A stretch of 64,000 nucleotides of DNA from Lachnospiraceae bacterium (lineage in GTDB: Bacteria; Bacillota; Clostridia; Lachnospirales; Lachnospiraceae). The first letter of the stretch is position 1; each line of letters begins with the position of its first letter. A model generated the notes under the pieces. It was not told the origin of the DNA. It saw only the letters and a program-made list of their open reading frames with translations, and did no database searches. The translations under genes were made by a program, and so were the position numbers. The stretch lies in NCBI GenBank assembly GCA_024685005.1, contig JAIKWF010000025.1, forward strand, positions 1 to 64,000, read 5' to 3'. Below are positions 18,734-26,388 of the stretch, one piece after another.

Positions 18734-19918
18734 ATGAGCTACGACTTTGACAGGATCATCGACAGAACCAATACGGATTCCATTAAGTGGGATATTAAGG
18801 AGGGAGAGCTTCCCATGTGGGTGGCGGACATGGATTTTGCCACGCCGCCGGAGGTTTTGGATACCCTGAAGCAAAGGGTAGAGCACGGCGTGTTCGGATA
18901 CAGTGACGTGCCGGGCGCCTGGTATGATGCCTATATCGGCTGGTGGGAAAAACGATATGGTTTTTCCATGGAAAAAGAAGGATTGATCTTTTCTACCGGT
19001 GTGATCCCGGCCATTTCTTCCATTGTAAGGAAGATAACCTGTGTTGCGGAAAAGGTGCTGATCATGACACCGACCTACAATAATTTTTTCAACAGCATTC
19101 GCAATAACGGCCGGGTGCCTTTGGAATGTCCCCTTAACTATGTGAAAGAGGGAGAGGGAGACGGAGGATCACGTTTTGCCATTGACTGGGAGGGCTTTGA
19201 AGCCTGCGCAAAGGATCCCCAGACCAGCCTTTTTATTCTTTGCAATCCCCACAATCCCACGGGAACGCTGTGGGATGCGGATACCCTTGCAAGGATCGGC
19301 GAGATCTGCGAAAAATGGGGCGTTACGGTATTAAGCGATGAGGTACACTGTGACCTGACACCTCCGGGAAAGCCCTATATTCCCTTTGCTTCAGTCAATG
19401 AAAGGAACAAAAGGATCAGCGTAACCTGCCTTTCCCCGGCGAAAACCTTTAATCTTGCGGGACTGCATTCGGCAGCGGTTTATGTTACGGATCCTGTTTT
19501 ACATCACAAAGTGTGGCGGGGACTGAATACCGATGAGGTGGCAGAACCCAATGCCTTTGCCTGCGGCGGCGCAATTGCAGCCTATACAAAGGGTGGAGCG
19601 TGGGTAGATGAGCTGCAGGCCTACATCACTGAAAATAAGCGGATGCTAAGTGAATATATCCGGGAGCAGATCCCCTGGCTGTTAGATGCATCCGGGCCGG
19701 CCACCTATCTTTGCTGGGTGGATGTAAGCCGCGCAGGAAAAAGCGGCGACTTTCGAAATTTTCTGCGACAGAAGACCGGCCTCTGGATCACCGACGGGGC
19801 GATCTACGGAGATGGCGGAGACGGATTTGTCCGGATCAATGTGGCCTGTCCCCGAGAGCTTCTCAGCGACGGTCTGCAGCGCCTGAAAAAAGGAACGCAG
19901 ATGTTTTTACAGCGGTAA
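18734..19918 (+). CDS. patB: PatB/MalY-family PLP C-S lyase or aminotransferase
   Basis: 394 residues, the family length, with GGGAGGG before the ATG. Characteristic motifs are MWVADMDFATPPEV near the start, NPHNPTG, LSDEVHCDL, and SPAKTFNLAGL with the PLP lysine at about residue 237. MalY/PatB proteins are fold-type I PLP enzymes, usually cystathionine beta-lyases that release homocysteine or sulfide; some act as regulators or aminotransferases. Cytoplasmic. It is in a run with the DUF3737 gene and a radical SAM gene, with 17 bp to the latter. The substrate cannot be read from sequence. Confidence 0.88.
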   Translation: MSYDFDRIIDRTNTDSIKWDIKEGELPMWVADMDFATPPEVLDTLKQRVEHGVFGYSDVPGAWYDAYIGWWEKRYGFSMEKEGLIFSTGVIPAISSIVRKITCVAEKVLIMTPTYNNFFNSIRNNGRVPLECPLNYVKEGEGDGGSRFAIDWEGFEACAKDPQTSLFILCNPHNPTGTLWDADTLARIGEICEKWGVTVLSDEVHCDLTPPGKPYIPFASVNERNKRISVTCLSPAKTFNLAGLHSAAVYVTDPVLHHKVWRGLNTDEVAEPNAFACGGAIAAYTKGGAWVDELQAYITENKRMLSEYIREQIPWLLDASGPATYLCWVDVSRAGKSGDFRNFLRQKTGLWITDGAIYGDGGDGFVRINVACPRELLSDGLQRLKKGTQMFLQR

Positions 19919-19935
19919 AACCGGGAGAATGAAAG

Positions 19936-21711
19936 ATGAAATTTCTGCTTGTGGCAGTTAATGCAAAATATATTCATTCCAATCCGGCCGTCTATTCTTT
20001 ATATGCTTATGCCAGAAAAGAATATGAAGAGATGATCGGCATTGCGGAATATACCATCAATCAGAAAACAGAAGAGATACTGGCACAGATCTATGCAGAG
20101 AAGCCCGATGCCATCGGGCTTTCCTGTTATATCTGGAACTGGAATATGATCTGCGATCTGCTATCAGATTTAAGTAAGGTACTTCCGGATGCCCACATCT
20201 GGCTTGGAGGTCCCCAGGTAAGCTACAATGCCCCTTCTGTTCTAGCACAGTTTCCTTTTGTGAAAGGGATCATGGTGGGAGAAGGAGAAGTTACCTTCTG
20301 CAAACTTTTGGAGCATTATCAAAAGGGGAATGCGGAAGACTTTTCCGATGTGGCCGGTCTCTGCCTGGCTTCCGGATTTACGCAGCAAAGAGAGACCACG
20401 GACCTGAGCAATATTCCTTTTTTGTATGAGGATACGGCTCCGTTTGCCAACCGGATCATCTATTATGAAAGCAGCAGAGGGTGCCCTTACAGATGCAGCT
20501 ATTGCCTTTCCTCCATCGACAAAAAGGTCAGGCTTCGGGATATAGAGCTGGTAAAAAAAGAACTGGATTTCTTTCTGGATGCAAAGGTCAGTCAGGTGAA
20601 GTTTGTGGACAGAACCTTTAACTGCGTGCATGAACATGCCATGGCTATCTGGCAGTATCTTTCAGACCATGATAATGGCATAACGAATTTTCATTTTGAG
20701 ATCTCTGCGGATATCATAAAAGATGAGGAAATTGCGCTTCTGCAAAAACTCAGACCGGGACAGGTGCAGCTGGAGATCGGGGTCCAGTCCGCCAATGATA
20801 AGACCCTGGAGGCCATTAACAGAAAGATGGATCTTGGCAGGCTTGCCCGGGTAGTGGCAAAGATCAAGGAAGGCGGCAATATTCATCAGCATCTGGACCT
20901 GATTGCCGGCCTGCCCTATGAAGATTATGACAGCTTCGGTCGTTCCTTTGACAGGGTATATGCCATGGCACCGGATCAACTGCAGCTGGGATTTTTGAAG
21001 GTGCTCGCCGGCGCCCCCATTGCGGAAAAAACAGAAGAGTTCGGCATCGCTTATACGAAGCAGCCGCCCTATGAGGTGCTCTATACAAAGTGGTTACCCT
21101 TTGAAGACGTGATCCGTTTAAAGAGGATTGAAGAGATGGTGGAACTGTATTATAACAGCAATCAGTTTCTGCATACCCTGCGTTTTCTGGAAGGGGCTTT
21201 TTCATCTCCTTTTGCCATGTTTGAAGCCCTGGCTGAGTTTTACAGGGAGCAGGGTCTTTTTACAAACAGTCCCTCCCGCGTTTACCGCTATGAAGTGCTT
21301 TTGCAATTTGCCGGTAAAGTCGATCCTGGGCAGCAGGAGATTTACACAGAGCTTTTAACCTATGATCTGTATCTGCGGGAAAATATGAAGAGCCGGCCGG
21401 CCTTTTGCAGATCCCTGCAGGATGAAGAATATAAAGGTTTTCGACGGGAGTTTTACAGGAAAGAAGAGCAGAGCAGGAATTATCTTCCGGAACTGGAAGA
21501 ATATGATGCAAGGCAGCTTTCCGGCATGACCCATCTGGAACCCTTTGTCTATCCGGTATGGGATCCGGAAAAAATAACTGCCTGCAGAAAACCCGCAGGC
21601 AGGAAAGAAAAAAGAGTATCGGAAGACAGCACAGTGTATATGCTGTTTCATTATGGAAAGCGCAATCCTCTTACCAGAGAAGCTGCGACTTATATTGTTA
21701 GCGGCGGCTAA
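19936..21711 (+). CDS. B12-binding radical SAM protein (DUF4080 type)
   Basis: 591 residues. The N-terminal about 140 residues form a cobalamin-binding-like Rossmann domain (AIGLSCYIWN, then IWLGGPQVSY and GEGEVTF). The radical SAM cluster motif is GCPYRCSYC with Cys at about 183, 187 and 190, followed by VKFVDRTFN and QLEIGVQS typical of the barrel. The last about 200 residues match my memory of the DUF4080 extension found with this subfamily. Members are probably B12-dependent methylases or oxidoreductases, with substrates mostly unknown. Its stop overlaps the stop of the convergent vanY-like gene. Confidence 0.85.
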   Translation: MKFLLVAVNAKYIHSNPAVYSLYAYARKEYEEMIGIAEYTINQKTEEILAQIYAEKPDAIGLSCYIWNWNMICDLLSDLSKVLPDAHIWLGGPQVSYNAPSVLAQFPFVKGIMVGEGEVTFCKLLEHYQKGNAEDFSDVAGLCLASGFTQQRETTDLSNIPFLYEDTAPFANRIIYYESSRGCPYRCSYCLSSIDKKVRLRDIELVKKELDFFLDAKVSQVKFVDRTFNCVHEHAMAIWQYLSDHDNGITNFHFEISADIIKDEEIALLQKLRPGQVQLEIGVQSANDKTLEAINRKMDLGRLARVVAKIKEGGNIHQHLDLIAGLPYEDYDSFGRSFDRVYAMAPDQLQLGFLKVLAGAPIAEKTEEFGIAYTKQPPYEVLYTKWLPFEDVIRLKRIEEMVELYYNSNQFLHTLRFLEGAFSSPFAMFEALAEFYREQGLFTNSPSRVYRYEVLLQFAGKVDPGQQEIYTELLTYDLYLRENMKSRPAFCRSLQDEEYKGFRREFYRKEEQSRNYLPELEEYDARQLSGMTHLEPFVYPVWDPEKITACRKPAGRKEKRVSEDSTVYMLFHYGKRNPLTREAATYIVSGG

Positions 21712-22484
21712 TTATTTGCCAGATATTCCTCCAAAGTCAGACCCTCTTCGTGGATCTGCTCTGCAACGTCTTTTCCGACATAGCGATAGTGCCAGGGCTC
21801 ATAATCAATGCCGGTGACGTTTTCTTTTCCCTGGGGATAGCGCAGGATGAAGCCGTACTGCCATGCATTTTGAGCCAGCCATTCATACACTTCATCACTT
21901 GTGCTTTGCTCCTGGTCTGCATTGATATCCACCGCCAGCCCCAGTTCGTGTTCGCTGGTACCGGGAGCGGCAACCCATTTCTGGGCAAGCTTTTTTGCCG
22001 TAAAATACAAATGGCCTTCATTCATATAGGCTTTCGTTTTCTGCTCCAGGATTTCCTGCTGCTCCTCTCTTGTTCTGTATCCTTCCCTGACAAAAGGATA
22101 AACACCCTGACTTCTGGCATCGTCAAACATCTGCTGCAGATCCGGATAGATCCGGTTGTCGATCTTTTGACCGTTGGAAAGCACGGTGAATTCTATGGCG
22201 TAATCCTCCGGCAGGGGATGGGTGCTGTTAACAAGGGTAAGATTCCAGGGCACATCCGAAGCAGTCCCTGCTGCAAGATCGTTTTGCGCGGCCTGCGGCC
22301 TGAAGGCGGTGATATCCCTGTTTGCCAGTCGCTGCCCGTATCGTATGATCAGGGGCATGAGCAGGGCAAGACAGACGATCACCGCCAGTTCAAATAACAG
22401 CAGTCCGGTCATTTTTCTTTTCTTTCGTTTCCTTCCGTAGTTTCTGTAATTTTTGTAGTTGGGTGTTGCATATATGGCAGACAT
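21708..22484 (-). CDS. Membrane-anchored D-Ala-D-Ala carboxypeptidase (VanY, M15B)
   Basis: 258 residues, ATG preceded by GGAGGAATGAT on the - strand. The N-terminus has a basic stretch (GRKRKKRK) and one TM helix (about 27-47), giving an extracytoplasmic enzyme. The M15 motifs are SEHELGLAVDI (zinc His and Asp) and EPWHYRYVG (catalytic Glu and zinc His). VanY enzymes trim the terminal D-Ala from peptidoglycan stem peptides. It faces the operon to its left, sharing four bases of stop codons, and is divergent from iorA. It is an ordinary wall-trimming enzyme by context; there is no resistance cassette around it. Confidence 0.88.
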   Translation of the reverse strand: MSAIYATPNYKNYRNYGRKRKKRKMTGLLLFELAVIVCLALLMPLIIRYGQRLANRDITAFRPQAAQNDLAAGTASDVPWNLTLVNSTHPLPEDYAIEFTVLSNGQKIDNRIYPDLQQMFDDARSQGVYPFVREGYRTREEQQEILEQKTKAYMNEGHLYFTAKKLAQKWVAAPGTSEHELGLAVDINADQEQSTSDEVYEWLAQNAWQYGFILRYPQGKENVTGIDYEPWHYRYVGKDVAEQIHEEGLTLEEYLANN

Positions 22485-22610
22485 ATCATTCCTCCGTGGA
22501 AAGTGACGGCTTGTTTCTCATTACAATAAAAAGTAAACCATATGTTTTTTAGGATTTTATTAAGATAAGTAGAAGGATTCCGCAAAATTGAATCTTGCAA
22601 AAATGCAGTA

Positions 22611-22639
22611 TGGATAAATGAAAGGCTATGACTTATAAT
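22611..22639 (+). promoter_or_regulatory. Sigma-A-type promoter for iorA-iorB
   Basis: TGGATA, 17 bp, TATAAT. The -10 hexamer is a perfect match. Its position, just at the upstream ATG (22638) of the ORF track, means that ATG cannot be the real start and supports the ATG at 22686. Confidence 0.65.
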
Positions 22640-22685
22640 GGATGGTGTGGGTTTTCTCACGGAAAAATGGAAGGAGCAAAAGCTT

Positions 22686-24476
22686 ATGAAAGAATACGTA
22701 ATGGGCAACGGCGCCATCGCGCTGGGTGCGCGGCAGGCCGGTGTGAGCGTGGTATGCGGATACCCGGGCACGCCCTCTTCCGAGATCATTGAGACCATTG
22801 CAAAATACCCCCATGAGGGGATGCATCTGGAGTGGTCCGTCAATGAAAAGGCAGCACTGGAAGTTGCAGCCGCTACCTCCTATGCGGGAGCCAGAGCTAT
22901 GGTTACCATGAAGCAGGTGGGACTGAATGTGGCTTCCGATCCGCTGATGTCCCTTGCTTACGTTGGTGTGGAAGGCGGCTTTGTGGTGGTCAGTGCAGAT
23001 GACCCGGGTCCCATTTCATCCCAGACAGAGCAGGATACCAGAAGGTTTGCGGAGTTTGCCAGAATCCCGGTGTTTGATCCCGCAACGCCGCAGGAAGCCT
23101 ATGAGATGATTCAGGATGCCTTTGCCTATTCGGAAAAATATAAGACCCCGGTGATCTTTCGGCCCACCACCAGAGTGTGCCACGGATACGCTTCCATATC
23201 GGCGCCGGATACCTTTGCGCCGGTCCGTGGAAAAGGGTTTGAAAAAGATGCGGGCCGGTTTGTGATCTTCCCCCGCCTTTCTTATAAAAACCACGGATTG
23301 ATCGAGGAGAGGAATGTTAAGATCGGAGAGGAGTTTTCCTCCTACCGGTTTAATACCGCGGAAGGCGGCCCGGCGAAAAAAGCTGTCCTTGCAAGTGGTG
23401 TCAGCTATATGTATGCAAAAGAAGCACTGCTTGACCATTCCGGGGTTAAACTGATCCGGATCGCAACCGCTTACCCTCTGCCGGAAAGCTTCCTGCTTCG
23501 GGAACTTGCGGGCGTGGAAGAAGTGATGTGCTTAGAGGAACTCAGTCCTTATCTGGAAGAGCAGCTTTTGAAACTTGCCGGCAAACATCATCTTTCCCTG
23601 AAGGTATGGGGCAAGCTGACAGGACATGTGCCCGCCATGGGTGAGAACAGTACGGAGATCGTGCAAAAGATCCTGGCATCTTACCTCGGATGGGACAGTC
23701 AGGCGCAGGAGAATGCAAAGATCCCGCCCCTTCCCGCAAGACCGCCGGTGCTTTGCGCAGGCTGTCCTCACAGAGCATCTTTTTATGCTGTGAAAAAAGC
23801 CATGGCGGGAAAGAAGACCTATTACTGCGGCGACATCGGCTGCTATACACTGGGCAATGCCATGCCGCTGGATATGGTGGATACCTGCCTTTGTATGGGA
23901 GCAGGGGTTACCATGGCCCAGGGCTTTTCCCATATAGACAGCGAAGGCAAAGCCTTTGCATTTATCGGTGATTCCACCTTCTTTGCATCGGGGATTACCG
24001 GCGTGGTGAATGCGGTATTTAATGAGGCAGATCTGACCATCTGTGTTCTGGACAATTCCACCACCGCCATGACAGGGCATCAGCCCCATCCCGGTACCGG
24101 CAGGAATATGATGGGACATCAGACCCAGAAAGTCAGCATCGAAAAGGTTCTGGAAGGCATCGGCATCCAAAAGATCATTACAACGGATCCTCTGGATCTT
24201 GCCGCTTCCATGGATGCAGTCAGGGAGTGTGCGGACCTTCCCGGTGTGAAGGCCATCATCTTTAAGTCCCCCTGTATTGCCATCGAAAAATCAAAGAAAA
24301 AATGCCATATCACAGATGACTGCATTAACTGCAAACTGTGTATCAAAGAGACGGGTTGCCCTGCCCTTACCATTGCGGAGGGAAAAGTTACCATCGATGC
24401 ATCTCTTTGTACCGGCTGCGGCCTTTGCAGTCAGGTTTGTCCCAAAGCAGCTATAGGAGGTGAGAGCCATGAATAA
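22686..24476 (+). CDS. iorA: Indolepyruvate ferredoxin oxidoreductase, alpha subunit
   Basis: 596 residues from ATG 22686, which follows GGAAGGAG; the longer ORF-track start overlaps the promoter. The order is an N-terminal pyruvate-oxidoreductase-type domain (GYPGTPSSEI), a central domain, a TPP-binding domain with GDSTFFASGITG and DNSTTAMTGHQPHPG (from about residue 425), and two C-terminal 4Fe-4S motifs (CINCKLCIKETGCP and CTGCGLCSQVCP). With IorB it decarboxylates aryl pyruvates from Trp, Phe and Tyr to aryl acetyl-CoA, reducing ferredoxin. Oxygen-sensitive, cytoplasmic. Overlaps iorB by 8 bp. Confidence 0.95.
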   Translation: MKEYVMGNGAIALGARQAGVSVVCGYPGTPSSEIIETIAKYPHEGMHLEWSVNEKAALEVAAATSYAGARAMVTMKQVGLNVASDPLMSLAYVGVEGGFVVVSADDPGPISSQTEQDTRRFAEFARIPVFDPATPQEAYEMIQDAFAYSEKYKTPVIFRPTTRVCHGYASISAPDTFAPVRGKGFEKDAGRFVIFPRLSYKNHGLIEERNVKIGEEFSSYRFNTAEGGPAKKAVLASGVSYMYAKEALLDHSGVKLIRIATAYPLPESFLLRELAGVEEVMCLEELSPYLEEQLLKLAGKHHLSLKVWGKLTGHVPAMGENSTEIVQKILASYLGWDSQAQENAKIPPLPARPPVLCAGCPHRASFYAVKKAMAGKKTYYCGDIGCYTLGNAMPLDMVDTCLCMGAGVTMAQGFSHIDSEGKAFAFIGDSTFFASGITGVVNAVFNEADLTICVLDNSTTAMTGHQPHPGTGRNMMGHQTQKVSIEKVLEGIGIQKIITTDPLDLAASMDAVRECADLPGVKAIIFKSPCIAIEKSKKKCHITDDCINCKLCIKETGCPALTIAEGKVTIDASLCTGCGLCSQVCPKAAIGGESHE

Positions 24477-25062
24477 AGATATTTTGATCTGTGGCGTAGG
24501 CGGCCAGGGTACGGTGCTCTCATCCAGGATCATTGCAGCTGCCGCCATGGAACAGGGATACCCGGTAAAAAGTGCGGAGACCATCGGTATGGCCCAAAGA
24601 GGCGGCCCGGTTACCAGCCATGTCAGGATCGGAGAGAATGCCTTTTCGCCGCTGATCCCCAAAGGAAAAGCGGATCTGATCATAGGCTTTGAGCCGGCGG
24701 AAGTGGTAAGGAATCTGGACTATCTGGCGACCGGGGGACTGGCTGTAGTCAATACCGCCGCCATCAGACCCACCACAGCGTCTCTTTCCGGAGACGGTTA
24801 TGACGGGAGCGAGATGCGGGCCTATCTGCAGGAGCATGTAAACTGCATTCTGGCAGACGGAAACAAAGAATGTGAGCAGTTAGGATCCGTGAAGTTTTTG
24901 AATATCCTGCTGTTAGGAATTGCCCAGGGATCCGGAAAGTTGGAAATCCCGGGGGAGGTCATGATCAAAGAGATTGAAAAAAGAGTTCCGGAAAAGTTCA
25001 GGGAGGTTAACATTCTGGCCTTTAACCGGGGCTGCGAAATCGGGGAACAAAGCAAAGCGTAA
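24469..25062 (+). CDS. iorB: Indolepyruvate ferredoxin oxidoreductase, beta subunit
   Basis: 197 residues from ATG 24469, preceded by AGGAGGTGAGAGCC; the ORF-track GTG at 24460 lies inside the ribosome site. It is the pyruvate/ketoisovalerate oxidoreductase gamma-type domain: ILICGVGGQGTVLSSRII, then GMAQRGGPVTSHVRIG. It forms the complex with IorA and is translationally coupled to it. The paaK gene follows after 46 bp, which fits a pathway for aromatic amino acid catabolism. Confidence 0.94.
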   Translation: MNKDILICGVGGQGTVLSSRIIAAAAMEQGYPVKSAETIGMAQRGGPVTSHVRIGENAFSPLIPKGKADLIIGFEPAEVVRNLDYLATGGLAVVNTAAIRPTTASLSGDGYDGSEMRAYLQEHVNCILADGNKECEQLGSVKFLNILLLGIAQGSGKLEIPGEVMIKEIEKRVPEKFREVNILAFNRGCEIGEQSKA

Positions 25063-25108
25063 TAAAGAACAATTCATGATGCAATGAGAAGGAAACGGGA
25101 GGAGAAAC

Positions 25109-26350
25109 ATGAAACTGAATGAAACACAGATCAAACAGGTGGATGCGCAGATTAAACGGCTTTTGAAAACCGACAGCTACTACGGTAAGCTGTACCGGGA
25201 AGCGGGGATCACCGGCGTGGAATCCCAGGAAGACTTTGAAAAGATCCCTTTTTCCAGTAAGGCGGATCTGAGGAACGCTTACCCCTTGGGGATTCAGGCA
25301 GTGCCCGATGAAGAGGTGGTAAGGATCCATTCCTCTTCCGGAACAACCGGTAAGCCTGTGATCATACCTTATACCGCCAAGGATGTGGATGACTGGGCGG
25401 TGATGTTTGCAAGGTGCTATGAGATGGCAGGCATTACAAAGCAGGACAGACTGCAGATCACACCGGGATACGGCCTTTGGACGGCAGGCATCGGATTCCA
25501 GGCAGGCTGCGAAAAGCTGGGAGCCATGGCAATCCCCATGGGACCGGGCAATACGGAAAAGCAGCTGCAGATGATGGTGGATCTGAAGGCAACGGTTATC
25601 TGTGCCACTTCCTCCTATGCGCTTTTGCTGGCGGAGGAGATCGAACGCCGGGGCATGAAGAAGGATATCTGCTTGAAAAAAGGAGTCATCGGATCAGAAC
25701 GCTGGAGCGAAAAGAAGCGGGAATATATCCATGACAAACTGGGCATCGAACTGTATGACATCTACGGCCTGACGGAGATTTACGGACCGGGTATCGGAAT
25801 CAACTGCGACAAGCAGAGCGGTATGCATTACTGGGATGATTACCTGTATATTGAAATCATTGATCCTGTCACTGGAGAGAATGTACCGGACGGCGAAGAA
25901 GGTGAGATCGTGATCACAACACTGGTTAAGGAAGGAGCACCCCTGCTTCGTTTCAGAACCCACGATCTGTCCAGGATCATCCCCGGAGAGTGCCCTTGCG
26001 GCTCCAAATATCCCAGACTGGATATCATCCGCGGAAGAAGCGACGACATGTTCAAGGTACACGGCGTCAATATGTTCCCCAGCCAGGTAGAAGAGCTCTT
26101 GGGACAGATCGACGGCGTATCCAGTGAGTACAATATCAACATCGCCCACGACGATGAGATCAACAAAGACGTGATCCTGATCACAGCCGAGGCAGAGGGC
26201 AGAGTAAACTTTGAGAACACCGGCAAGCTGATCCGGGAGGCGTTCAAATCCAAGATGAATGTTACGCCCAGGGTTACGGTGGTTCCCGTGGGAACCCTTC
26301 CCCGCTCCGAGAAAAAGACCCGGCGTGTATTTGATCACAGAGAAGAATAA
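25109..26350 (+). CDS. paaK: Phenylacetate-CoA ligase family enzyme
   Basis: 413 residues, ATG after GGGAGGAG. Adenylate-forming motifs: SSSGTTGKPVIIPYT (P-loop), YDIYGLTEIYGPG, and RGRSDDMFKVHGVNMFPSQVE. A CPCGS motif precedes the hinge, as in PaaK. It forms aryl-CoA from arylacetate, ATP and CoA, or works in reverse. Coupled to iorAB it could conserve energy as ATP when running from aryl-CoA to arylacetate, the usual interpretation of this gene trio in anaerobes; the direction here is inferred. Cytoplasmic. Confidence 0.92.
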   Translation: MKLNETQIKQVDAQIKRLLKTDSYYGKLYREAGITGVESQEDFEKIPFSSKADLRNAYPLGIQAVPDEEVVRIHSSSGTTGKPVIIPYTAKDVDDWAVMFARCYEMAGITKQDRLQITPGYGLWTAGIGFQAGCEKLGAMAIPMGPGNTEKQLQMMVDLKATVICATSSYALLLAEEIERRGMKKDICLKKGVIGSERWSEKKREYIHDKLGIELYDIYGLTEIYGPGIGINCDKQSGMHYWDDYLYIEIIDPVTGENVPDGEEGEIVITTLVKEGAPLLRFRTHDLSRIIPGECPCGSKYPRLDIIRGRSDDMFKVHGVNMFPSQVEELLGQIDGVSSEYNINIAHDDEINKDVILITAEAEGRVNFENTGKLIREAFKSKMNVTPRVTVVPVGTLPRSEKKTRRVFDHREE

Positions 26351-26352
26351 AT

Positions 26353-26367
26353 TAGCATACGCTAACT
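26353..26367. promoter_or_regulatory. Inverted repeat TTAGC-ATAC-GCTAA before the GH35 gene
   Basis: Five-bp perfect arms with a 4-bp spacer, lying in the 38-bp gap between paaK and the GH35 gene, beginning just after the paaK stop. No T-tract, so it is a candidate operator rather than a terminator. Weak evidence. Confidence 0.25.
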
Positions 26368-26388
26368 TTTTGCAAAAGGAAACAGACT

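Noticed and set aside
21708-22484. Vancomycin-resistance locus
   Set aside because: Only a VanY-type peptidase is present; no ligase, dehydrogenase or two-component system nearby.
22638-22685. Upstream ATG for iorA
   Set aside because: It overlaps the -10 hexamer of the promoter and adds residues with no family match; ATG 22686 has GGAAGGAG.
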